This document shows positions 7,810 through 15,186 of a stretch of 64,000 nt of DNA, in pieces. This DNA is from Brevundimonas aurantiaca. Its GTDB lineage: Bacteria > Pseudomonadota > Alphaproteobacteria > Caulobacterales > Caulobacteraceae. The DNA lies in NCBI RefSeq assembly GCF_014199955.1, contig NZ_JACHOQ010000003.1, positions 62,001 through 126,000 of the forward strand, in the 5' to 3' direction. How positions within the stretch are numbered: the stretch's first letter is position 1; every line of letters starts with the position of its first letter. Position numbers and translations under genes: made by a program. A model generated the notes under the pieces. That model made no database searches and was not told the DNA's origin. It was given only the letters and a program-made list of their open reading frames with translations.

Positions 7810-8469
7810 ATGAATTCGACAGAAATCGCCCCCTCCTCCAGCGCCGAAGCCCTGCGCCCCCTTCGCATCAATGATCCGGCGCCGGACTTTATCGCGCGCA
7901 CGACCCAGGGGGAAAAGCGGCTCAGCGATTACCGGGGGCGCTGGCTGGTGCTGTTTTCGCATCCGGCCGATTTCACCCCGGTCTGCACCAGCGAATTCAT
8001 CGCCCTGGCCAGGCAGGCGGATGCGTTTGAGGCCCTGGGCTGCGACCTGATGGCCCTGTCGGTGGACAGTCTGTATTCCCACCTGGCCTGGCTGAAGGAC
8101 ATCTATCGCCGCTTCGGCGTCAAGGTGGCCTTTCCGATCATCGAAGATCCTTCCATGGCCATCGGTCACGCCTTCGGCATGGTGGATGCGGGCTCCAGCG
8201 ACAGCGCCACAGTGCGGGCGAGCTTCGTCATCGATCCGGACGGAATCGTGCGGGCGGTCAGCTGGTATCCGATGAACATCGGCCGTTCGGTCGATGAACT
8301 GCTGCGGCTGGTGACGGCGCTGCAGACCGCCGACCGCGAACAGGCGTCGACCCCGGCGGGATGGTCCCCGGGCGAGCCCCTGCTGGAGCCGGCCGCCACC
8401 ACCCTGGACGCGGCCCTTGCCGACGGCGAGGGCGAGACGCCCTGGTATTATCGCGAGCGCAGCGCATGA
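7810..8469 (+). CDS. 1-Cys (Prx6-like) peroxiredoxin
   Basis: A 219-residue thioredoxin-fold peroxidase. The peroxidatic motif HPADFTPVCTSEF is at about residues 51-63 with catalytic Cys59; the only other cysteine is Cys78, so no classical C-terminal resolving Cys exists and the enzyme is of the Prx6/1-Cys type. A long C-terminal arm (WYPMNIGRSVDELLRL onward) is also typical of Prx6. I start it at 7810 (MNSTEIAPSS), beyond the operator; the upstream TTG/ATG frame at 7750 lies within the operator. It overlaps the repressor gene by 4 bases (ATGA). The context suggests peroxide or organic persulfide as substrate, an inference. Confidence 0.9.
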   Translation: MNSTEIAPSSSAEALRPLRINDPAPDFIARTTQGEKRLSDYRGRWLVLFSHPADFTPVCTSEFIALARQADAFEALGCDLMALSVDSLYSHLAWLKDIYRRFGVKVAFPIIEDPSMAIGHAFGMVDAGSSDSATVRASFVIDPDGIVRAVSWYPMNIGRSVDELLRLVTALQTADREQASTPAGWSPGEPLLEPAATTLDAALADGEGETPWYYRERSA

Positions 8470-8885
8470 GCGACGACTCGATCGCCGCCATGGAGCGGCT
8501 GAAGGACAAGGCCCCCCAGGCCGCCGAACTGTTGCGTCAGCTGGCCAACGCCAATCGGCTGTTGATCCTCTGCCACATCGCCGCAGAGGAACGATCGGTC
8601 GGACAGCTCGAGACGGATCTGGGCATCAGACAGCCGGCTCTGTCGCAGCAGTTGGCCGAGCTGCGCCAGTACGGCCTGGTGAAGACCCGGCGGCAGTCGC
8701 GGTCGATCTACTATTCCATCGCCGATGATCGAGCCCAGGCGGTGATGGACATGTTGCACGACATCTTCTGCGGCGACGGACAGCCGGTTTCCACGCGCGC
8801 CAAGAACCCCCGCGTGGAAACGCCGGCGCGTCCCCGCGGGGATGCGGCCCAGTTCGCCCGCGTAGCGCCTGTTCTCCGCCGCTAG
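8466..8885 (+). CDS. BigR/SqrR-type persulfide-sensing ArsR repressor
   Basis: A 139-residue winged-helix ArsR protein. The recognition region QPALSQQLAELRQYGLVKTR spans about 56-75. It has two cysteines, Cys36 in LLILCHI and Cys102 in HDIFCGDG. Their spacing of 66 residues equals that of the sensing pairs Cys42/Cys108 of BigR and Cys41/Cys107 of SqrR, which form a polysulfide bridge on persulfide exposure and leave DNA; no CxC metal site is present. The neighbours (SQR, rhodanese, DUF2892) fit this regulon. The last 35 or so residues beyond Cys102 are an unusual basic tail. It is co-transcribed with the peroxiredoxin, so probably autoregulated. Confidence 0.85.
   Translation: MSDDSIAAMERLKDKAPQAAELLRQLANANRLLILCHIAAEERSVGQLETDLGIRQPALSQQLAELRQYGLVKTRRQSRSIYYSIADDRAQAVMDMLHDIFCGDGQPVSTRAKNPRVETPARPRGDAAQFARVAPVLRR
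8787..8821. repeat. Perfect 11-bp inverted repeat in the repressor 3' end
   Basis: GTTTCCACGCG (8787-8797) and CGCGTGGAAAC (8811-8821) are perfect complements with a 13-base loop, followed by the 12-bp palindrome TCCCCGCGGGGA at 8831-8842. Both lie in the coding sequence of the repressor's C-terminal tail. They may act as an mRNA stability or termination element; there is no U-run after them. Confidence 0.55.
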
Positions 8886-8946
8886 AGAATGATCCATGCT
8901 TCAATCTGAGCGGCCCCTCTGCGTCCCCGCCGCTCGCAGCACGGCG

Positions 8947-11900
8947 TCATCGGGTCGCCGGTTTTCCGTCATCCCGCAACACGACATAGATGGCGGGAAT
9001 GACCAGGACGGTCAGCAGGGTCGAGGAGGCCAGGCCGAACAGCAGCGAGATCGCCAGACCCTGGAAGATCGGGTCCGTCAGGATCACAGCCGCCCCGATC
9101 ATGGCCGCCAGGGCGGTCAGCAGGATCGGCTTGAACCGGATGGCGCCCGCCTCGATCAGCACGTCGCGCAAGGGTTTGTCGGGCGAAGCCGTGTGCCGGA
9201 TGAAGTCCACCAGCAGGATCGAATTGCGCACGATGATGCCGGCCAGGGCGATGAAGCCGATCATCGAGGTGGCCGTGAACGGCGCGCCGAACAGCATGTG
9301 GCCGATGACGATGCCGATCAAGGTCAGGGGGATGGGGGTCAGGATGACCAGGGGCAGTCTGAAACTGCGGAACTGGGCCACGACCAGCACATAGATGCCC
9401 AGCAGGGCGACCATGAAGGCGGCGCCCATGTCGCGGAAGGTGACCCAGGTGATCTCCCACTCGCCGTCCCACAGCAGCGAGGGGACGGACTCGTCCTCCG
9501 GCTGGCCGTTGAGACGGATCGCCGGCTTTTGCAGGCCCAGGGCGTCCCAGTCGTGGGCCTGAATGGCGCGATTCACCGCCTGCATGCCGTAGACGGGCGC
9601 CTCGTACTGGCCCGCCAGTTCGGCGGTCACCATGTCGACCGGTCGTCCGTCGCGGCGGAAGACGGCGTAGCTGCCGGTCTCGCGCCGGCTGTCCACGACC
9701 TCGCCCAGTTCGATCAGGCGCGGACCGGCGGGACCGGCCGTCACGGCGACCGGCGTCGTGGCCAGGGTGCGGCTCCAGCTGCGCGCCGACTGGGGCAGGG
9801 CGACGGTGATCGGCAGGGGGGCGCGACCGTCCCCGCGCGGGGCGTAACCGACCGTGGAGCCGCCCAGGATCGCGCCTATGGAATCCTGCAACTCGCGTTC
9901 GGACAGGCCGTAATAGTCCATACGGTCCCGGATGGGGATCAGCCGCAGCCGCGGCCGTTCCTGGCCGAAGCTGTTGTCGACGTCGACGACATAGGGAACG
10001 GAACGGAAGAGCTTCTCGACCTCCAGGGCGGTCTTGCGACGGGTCTCGGCATCGGGTCCGTAGATCTCCGCCAGCAGCGTCGCCAGGACGGGCGGTCCGG
10101 GCGGCGTCTCCACCACCTTGATCGAGGCCCCGGCGGGCAGGGACAGGGCCTTCAGCCGGGCGCGCAGATCCAGGGCGACGGCATGGCTGGACCGGCTGCG
10201 CGCGTCCTTGGGCAGGAGGAAGATCATCAGATCGCCCATCTCGGGCCGGTCGCGCAGGAAATAGTGCCGCACCAGGCCGTTGAAGTTGAACGGCGCCGAG
10301 GCGCCGGCATAGACCTCCATGGCCTCGGCCTCCGGCAGGGCGCGGATCTGGGCCGCAGCCTCGTCCAGGGTGCGGGCGGTGGCTTCCAGGCTGGTCCCTT
10401 CGGGCATGTCGACCACCACCTGGATCTCCGACTTGTTGTCGAAGGGCAGCAGCTTCACCGTCACCGCCTTGAAATAGAACATCGAACAGGCCAGCAGGGT
10501 GGCCACGCCGACCCCGATCAGGAAGTTGCGGGCCGAGGCGCGCGTGCCGATCACGCGATGGGCCACGCGGGCGTACAGCCGCCCCAGCTTGCCGCCGCCC
10601 TCTTCATGGGCGTGATCGGGCCCGCCGTGGGCCAGGGTCTTTCGCGCGAACCGGATCATCAGCCAGGGCGCGATCACCACGGCGACGAAGAAGGAGAAGA
10701 TCATCGCCGCCGAGGCGTTGACCGGGATCGGCGCCATATAGGGGCCCATCAGCCCCGAAACGAACAGCATGGGCAGCAGGGCCGCCACCACGGTCAGGGT
10801 CGCCACGACGGTGGGGTTGCCGACCTCCGCCACCGCCTCGACAGCCGCCTCCGTTCGGCTGCGGCCGTCGCGCATCCCCCAGTGACGGGCGATGTTCTCG
10901 ATCATGACGATGGCGTCGTCGACCAGTATGCCGATGGAGAAGATGAGGGCGAACAGGCTGACGCGGTTGATCGTATAGCCCATGACATAGGAGGCGAAGA
11001 GGGTCAGCAGGATGGTGGTGGGAATGACCACGGCGGTGACGGCGGCCTCGCGCCAGCCGATGGCGAAGCCGATCAGCACCACGATCGAAACGGTCGCCAG
11101 GGCCAGATGGAACAGCAGTTCGTTGGCCTTTTCGTTCGCCGTCTCGCCGTAGTCGCGGCTGACCGCGACCTCGACCCCCTCGGGGATCAGCTTGCCTTTC
11201 AGGTTTTCGACGCGCTGACGCACGGCCTCTGACACCACCACCGCATTGGCGCCTGCGCGTTTGGCGATGGCGAGGCTGACGGCGGGCGCGCCGGCCCACT
11301 GACCGTCATGTCGGGCCCAGCGCCAGACGCGAGCCTGGTCTTCGCGCGGCCCCTGGGCCACGTCGGCGACGTCGCGCAGATAGACCGGCGCGCCGGTGAC
11401 GGATCGGACGGTCAGCAGCCCGACCTCCTGGGCCGAGGTCAGGGTGCGGCCGGAGGTGACGGCGACGGCCTGACCGTCTTCGCGAATATTGCCGACGGGG
11501 AAGCTGCGGTTGGCCTGGGACGCCGCCTCCGTCACCTGGCCCAGGGGCACGCCGTACAGGTTGAGCTTGGCCGGATCGGGGGCGATGCGAATCTCGTCGG
11601 GCCGGCCGCCGGTGATGAAGGTCAGGCCCACGTCGTCGACCTTGGCGATTTCGGTGCGCAGCTTGTGCGCCAGGTCATAGAGGGCCTGATCGGTCCACTG
11701 GCCCGCCGCGCCAGGCTTGGGCGTGAGGGTCAGGACGATGGCCGGCACGTCGTCGATGCCGCGCACCGTCACCTTGGGATCGGGGACGCCCACGGGAATC
11801 CGGTCCTGGTTGGCGCGGAGCTTTTCTTCGATCCGTATGGCGGCGTCCTCGGGGTTTGATCCCACCAGGAAGCGCGCCGTCACCAGCACTCCGTTGTCTT

Positions 11901-12168
11901 CGGCCTGGGTGTAGACGTGCTCGACCCCGTTCACGCTCTTGACGATGGTCTCGAGCGGAACGCCGATCAGTTCGACGGCGTCGGCGGCCGCCAGGCCCGG
12001 CGCCACCACCTGGATGTCGACCATGGGCACGCTGATCTGCGGCTCTTCCTCGCGCGGGATCGAGAACAGGGCCAGGAGGCCGACGGCTATGGCCGCCAGC
12101 AGGAACAGCGGCGTCAGAGGCGAGGCGATGGTGAAGCGCGTCAGGCGCCCGGAAAGGCCCAGTTTCAT
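8947..12168 (-). CDS. RND-family efflux permease (AcrB/HAE1 type)
   Basis: Inner-membrane proton-driven transporter, 1073 residues, full length. The N-terminus carries TM1 and the SIPREEEPQISVPMV motif (about 36-50). The proton-relay region in TM4 reads GILVDDAIVMIENIARH (about 405-421) with the paired Asp residues; two large periplasmic loops and twelve helices are in the usual order. Its gene start overlaps the adaptor stop by 4 bases (ATGA), so both are one operon with the rhodanese upstream. The PREEEPQ-type RND pumps have varied substrates; the substrate here is unknown. The sulfur-gene context suggests a sulfur species or conjugate, an inference. Confidence 0.93.
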   Translation of the reverse strand: MKLGLSGRLTRFTIASPLTPLFLLAAIAVGLLALFSIPREEEPQISVPMVDIQVVAPGLAAADAVELIGVPLETIVKSVNGVEHVYTQAEDNGVLVTARFLVGSNPEDAAIRIEEKLRANQDRIPVGVPDPKVTVRGIDDVPAIVLTLTPKPGAAGQWTDQALYDLAHKLRTEIAKVDDVGLTFITGGRPDEIRIAPDPAKLNLYGVPLGQVTEAASQANRSFPVGNIREDGQAVAVTSGRTLTSAQEVGLLTVRSVTGAPVYLRDVADVAQGPREDQARVWRWARHDGQWAGAPAVSLAIAKRAGANAVVVSEAVRQRVENLKGKLIPEGVEVAVSRDYGETANEKANELLFHLALATVSIVVLIGFAIGWREAAVTAVVIPTTILLTLFASYVMGYTINRVSLFALIFSIGILVDDAIVMIENIARHWGMRDGRSRTEAAVEAVAEVGNPTVVATLTVVAALLPMLFVSGLMGPYMAPIPVNASAAMIFSFFVAVVIAPWLMIRFARKTLAHGGPDHAHEEGGGKLGRLYARVAHRVIGTRASARNFLIGVGVATLLACSMFYFKAVTVKLLPFDNKSEIQVVVDMPEGTSLEATARTLDEAAAQIRALPEAEAMEVYAGASAPFNFNGLVRHYFLRDRPEMGDLMIFLLPKDARSRSSHAVALDLRARLKALSLPAGASIKVVETPPGPPVLATLLAEIYGPDAETRRKTALEVEKLFRSVPYVVDVDNSFGQERPRLRLIPIRDRMDYYGLSERELQDSIGAILGGSTVGYAPRGDGRAPLPITVALPQSARSWSRTLATTPVAVTAGPAGPRLIELGEVVDSRRETGSYAVFRRDGRPVDMVTAELAGQYEAPVYGMQAVNRAIQAHDWDALGLQKPAIRLNGQPEDESVPSLLWDGEWEITWVTFRDMGAAFMVALLGIYVLVVAQFRSFRLPLVILTPIPLTLIGIVIGHMLFGAPFTATSMIGFIALAGIIVRNSILLVDFIRHTASPDKPLRDVLIEAGAIRFKPILLTALAAMIGAAVILTDPIFQGLAISLLFGLASSTLLTVLVIPAIYVVLRDDGKPATR

Positions 12169-13190
12169 CCCTGCGTCCTCGTCGCGACCAGCCGGTCCCC
12201 GGCTCTGACGCCGCTCAGGATTTCCAGCGTGTCGGGATCGTCCGTCGGCGCGGTCTGGACTGGAACGGCGCTGCGCCTGCGGTCAGGAGAGACGACCTCG
12301 ACATAGTCGAGGCCGTAGCGGGTCGCGACGAAGCGGCGGGGCACGGTCAGGGCCTGCCTTTGACCGATCTCGATCGAGGCGGCGACGCGACGACCGACCA
12401 GTTCGGTGGTCAGGCCCGGAACGGCGGCGTCGACCTGAACCCGCCCGCCGACGATGGCGGGATAGACCTGGGTCACCTGTCCCTGGCGCGCTTCGGCCGG
12501 AAGATCATCGGCCGCCAGCAGGACGCGGGCGCCGGGCTTGACCTGACCGGCGAGGGATTCGGGCAGTTCAAGACGCAGGACGGGCGGACCGGCGGTGATG
12601 GTCGCGATGGACATGCCGGGGCTGACCGCCGACCCCGCCGTAACCTCGACCTTCAGCACGCGCCCGGCGGCCGGCGCCAGGATCGCCCCCTGCCCCGCCA
12701 TACTGGCGCTGGCGCCCCGTTGCGCGCGAGCGGCGGCGGCCTGGGCGTCGGCGGCGCGGGCGGCGGCGACGGCCTGGTCCAGACGCGCCCTGGCGTAGAT
12801 ATTGTGGTCGTACAGATCCTGAATCCGCGTCAGGTCGGCGCGGGCGCGGGTCGCCTCGGCCTCGGCGGCGGCGACCTGGGCGTCATAGGCCCGAGTCTCG
12901 AAGCCGATCCGGTCGTCGACGACTCGGCCGATCTGCTGGCCCCTACTGACCCTATCCCCTTCGCGCACCGACAGGGCGACGAGAAGGCCGGGGATGCGCG
13001 CCCGGGCTTGCGACTGGTCGCGGGTGGTGATCTCGCCCGCCACCGTCTTGGTGTCGGCAAGGGCGTTCGACGTCAGAACAAGCTCCTCGCCGGCAGGCGC
13101 GGTCCGGGCGGCCGGCGTCCTGCTCTCTTCCGAGCCGCCGCAGGCGGACAGGGTCAGGGCGACCGCAGCCATGAGGGTCCACTTCTTCAT
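12165..13190 (-). CDS. RND efflux periplasmic adaptor (membrane-fusion lipoprotein)
   Basis: A 341-residue adaptor joining the RND permease to an outer-membrane channel. The start at 13190 (MKKWTLMAAVALTLSACGG) gives a signal peptide and lipobox with Cys18; the long upstream frame extension is not part of it. A lipoyl half-motif ARIPGLLVALSVREGDRVSRG (in part about 62-82), an Ala-rich alpha-hairpin (about 95-160), the second lipoyl half AILAPAAGRVLKVEV and the beta-barrel domain follow. It lies between the rhodanese and the permease on the minus strand. The matching TolC-type channel is encoded separately at 15183 on the other strand. Confidence 0.92.
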   Translation of the reverse strand: MKKWTLMAAVALTLSACGGSEESRTPAARTAPAGEELVLTSNALADTKTVAGEITTRDQSQARARIPGLLVALSVREGDRVSRGQQIGRVVDDRIGFETRAYDAQVAAAEAEATRARADLTRIQDLYDHNIYARARLDQAVAAARAADAQAAAARAQRGASASMAGQGAILAPAAGRVLKVEVTAGSAVSPGMSIATITAGPPVLRLELPESLAGQVKPGARVLLAADDLPAEARQGQVTQVYPAIVGGRVQVDAAVPGLTTELVGRRVAASIEIGQRQALTVPRRFVATRYGLDYVEVVSPDRRRSAVPVQTAPTDDPDTLEILSGVRAGDRLVATRTQG

Positions 13191-13221
13191 CGGCGTCGTC
13201 CTTCCGTCGTCACCGCGCCGA

Positions 13222-13560
13222 TCAACCGCGCTCGACCGGGAGGCTCGCCGACTTCCAGGCGCCCAGGCCGCCGGCCAGATGGGTGTCGATCGCGGCCTGA
13301 GCCTCGGCGCAGCGGTCCAGCGCCATGCCGGATCGCTTTCCGCCGGCGCACTGGAGGATGACGGTCTTTCCGACCGCCGCGGGCAGGCGGGCCGGATCGA
13401 ACGAGGAGAGGGGCAGGTTGACGGCGCCGGCGATGTGTTCGGCTGCGAACTCTCCCGGCTCGCGCACATCGATCACCAGCGCCTCGCCTTGATCGAGCAT
13501 GGCCTTCAGCTCGGCCGGGCCGATCTCGCGATGCTTTGCGCTTTTTCCAAATCCGAACAT
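13222..13560 (-). CDS. Single-domain rhodanese sulfurtransferase
   Basis: A 112-residue cytosolic rhodanese. Family landmarks are VIDVREPGEFAAEHIAGAVN (about 29-48) and the active loop LQCAGGKRSGMA with catalytic Cys71. It carries sulfane sulfur as a cysteine persulfide, passing it between low-molecular thiols and proteins. It is the first gene of the minus-strand operon with the RND adaptor and permease, and is divergent from SQR across operator B. In E. coli YgaP a rhodanese domain is fused to a two-helix DUF2892 membrane part; here those two parts are separate genes (this one and 14983-15186). Confidence 0.93.
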   Translation of the reverse strand: MFGFGKSAKHREIGPAELKAMLDQGEALVIDVREPGEFAAEHIAGAVNLPLSSFDPARLPAAVGKTVILQCAGGKRSGMALDRCAEAQAAIDTHLAGGLGAWKSASLPVERG

Positions 13561-13593
13561 TCCAATCTCCCGAGGTCCGCAGGCCGCAGTCTC

Positions 13594-13639
13594 ATACTTT
13601 TATGATTGTATATATCATGTAATCATTATATCCAGTCAA
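13594..13639. promoter_or_regulatory. Divergent promoter with operator B of the persulfide regulon
   Basis: Operator B (13594-13622) has the dyad ATGAT (13602-13606) / ATCAT (13614-13618) aligned exactly with the dyad of operator A; the half-site bases that differ from A differ on both arms so that pairing is kept. Extra AT-rich half sites (AATCAT at 13621-13626) follow. On the minus strand TTGACT (13639-13634), a 17-base spacer and GATATA (13616-13611) form a good promoter for the rhodanese operon, with the dyad over the -10. The plus-strand SQR promoter must lie in the same 118-base gap. Confidence 0.65.
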
Positions 13640-13677
13640 GCGCATAAGGGCGATGGAAACGCCTGCTGGAGGAAGAC

Positions 13678-14955
13678 ATGGCCAAACCCAGGATTGTGAT
13701 CATCGGGGCGGGGTTGGGCGGAACGATCGCCGCCTACGAGATCAAGGCGGCGGTCAAGGGTCGCGCCGACGTCCTGATGATCGCCGAGTCTGAGACATAT
13801 TCGTTTGTGCCTTCAAACCCTTGGGTCGCCGTCCGGTGGCGGGAGCCCGAGGAGATCCAGGTCCATTTGCCGCCGATCTTCGCCCGCAAGAAGATCGGCT
13901 TCACCGCCGTCGGCGCGAAACGGCTTCATGCCTCGGAGAAGCGGGTCGAGCTCAATGACGGCGAGAGCGTTGATTACGATTATCTTGTAATTGCGACAGG
14001 GCCGGATCTGGCCTTCGATGAGATCGAGGGGCTCGGTCCAGGCGGTTATACGGCCTCGGTCTGTCAGACGGCTCACGCCTCCCACGCCGCGACTCTGTTC
14101 GACGCCTATCTGGAGAACCCCGGCCCGATCGTGGTCGGGGCGGTCCAAGGCGCCTCCTGCTACGGCCCCGCCTACGAATTCGCCCTGATCCTGGACACCG
14201 AGCTGCGCAGGCGAAAGATCCGGGACCGGGCGCCGATAACCTTCGTCACCGCCGAACCCTATATCGGCCATCTGGGCCTGGACGGGGTGGGGGACACCAA
14301 GTCGCTTCTGGAAAGCAAGCTGCGCGATCGACACATCAAATGGATCACCAGCGCCCGCGTCGCCAAGGTCGAGCCCGGCCTGATGCATGTGGAGGAGGTG
14401 GCCGAGGACGGGGCCGTCGCCAAGACCCACCAGCTCCCCTTCGGCTATTCGATGATGCTGCCGGCGTTCCGCGGCGTGCCGGCTGTCCGCGACATCCCCG
14501 GACTGACCAATCCGCGGGGCTTCATCCTGGTCGATGAGCACCAGCGCAACCCAGCCTTTCCGGAAATCTTCGCCTTGGGCGTCTGCGTCGCCATCGCCCC
14601 CACCGGTCCGACGCCTGTGCCGGTGGGGGTGCCCAAGACCGGCTTCATGATCGAGAGCATGGTGACGGCGGTGGCCGCCAATCTGGCCGCCCTCGTCGCC
14701 GGCGAGACGCCGGCTGCGGAGGCGACCTGGAACGCCGTCTGTCTGGCGGATTTCGGCGACGGCGGCGTCGCCTTCGTCGCCCAGCCGCAGATTCCGCCCC
14801 GCAACGTCAACTGGGCCGCCAGCGGCAAATGGATCCATCTGGCCAAGGTGGGCTTCGAAAAATACTTCCTGCGCAAGGTGCGCAAGGGCGAGAGCGAACC
14901 CTCCTACGAGCGGCTGGCGATGCACATCATGGGCATCCGCAAGCTTCGCATGTGA
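13678..14955 (+). CDS. sqr: Sulfide:quinone oxidoreductase (SQR)
   Basis: A 425-residue FAD disulfide-reductase-type membrane-associated enzyme that oxidises sulfide to persulfide/polysulfide and reduces quinone. The FAD motif IVIIGAGLGG is at residues 6-15. The three SQR cysteines are all present: Cys129 in SVCQTAHA, Cys161 in QGASCYGPAYEF and Cys303 in LGVCVAIAP. The 32-residue gap between the first two equals that of Cys128/Cys160 in the Acidithiobacillus enzyme, where Cys160 and Cys356 are the redox pair. The C-terminal amphipathic region (WIHLAKVGFEKYFLRKVR) fits membrane docking. It has a GGAGG-like Shine-Dalgarno before the ATG and is the first gene of a plus-strand operon with DUF2892 and TolC. 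Confidence 0.93.
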   Translation: MAKPRIVIIGAGLGGTIAAYEIKAAVKGRADVLMIAESETYSFVPSNPWVAVRWREPEEIQVHLPPIFARKKIGFTAVGAKRLHASEKRVELNDGESVDYDYLVIATGPDLAFDEIEGLGPGGYTASVCQTAHASHAATLFDAYLENPGPIVVGAVQGASCYGPAYEFALILDTELRRRKIRDRAPITFVTAEPYIGHLGLDGVGDTKSLLESKLRDRHIKWITSARVAKVEPGLMHVEEVAEDGAVAKTHQLPFGYSMMLPAFRGVPAVRDIPGLTNPRGFILVDEHQRNPAFPEIFALGVCVAIAPTGPTPVPVGVPKTGFMIESMVTAVAANLAALVAGETPAAEATWNAVCLADFGDGGVAFVAQPQIPPRNVNWAASGKWIHLAKVGFEKYFLRKVRKGESEPSYERLAMHIMGIRKLRM

Positions 14956-14982
14956 CCCTTCCTCTAGATCTGGAGCCTACCG

Positions 14983-15186
14983 ATGAACCTCGATCGCGCC
15001 GTCATGATCTTCGCCGGATGCGTCGTGCTGGCGGGCGTGGGCCTGTCCTACGCCGTCCATCCGTGGTGGATCGCCCTGACCGTCTTCGCGGGGTTGAACA
15101 TGATCCAGGCCGGGTTCACGGGCTTCTGTCCGGCGGCCATGGTCTTCAAGGCCATCGGCCTGCGCCCCGGGAACGCCTTCCGATGA
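14983..15186 (+). CDS. Two-helix DUF2892 (YgaP-like) membrane protein
   Basis: A 67-residue protein with two membrane helices (about residues 5-24 and 28-45) and the DUF2892 signature GFTGFCPAAMVFKAIGLR (about 46-63), with one conserved Cys. The same part forms the membrane half of E. coli YgaP, which is fused to rhodanese and controlled by the BigR homologue YgaV. It is proposed to help move thiocyanate or sulfur species across the membrane, not proven. It is downstream of SQR and its stop overlaps the next start (ATGA), so translation is coupled to the outer-membrane channel gene. Confidence 0.88.
   Translation: MNLDRAVMIFAGCVVLAGVGLSYAVHPWWIALTVFAGLNMIQAGFTGFCPAAMVFKAIGLRPGNAFR

Noticed and set aside
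8896-11232. 778-codon plus-strand frame opposite the RND permease
   Set aside because: Composition is extremely His/Asp/Gly/Gln-rich and without any domain; it is the mirror of the RND coding frame in GC-rich DNA.
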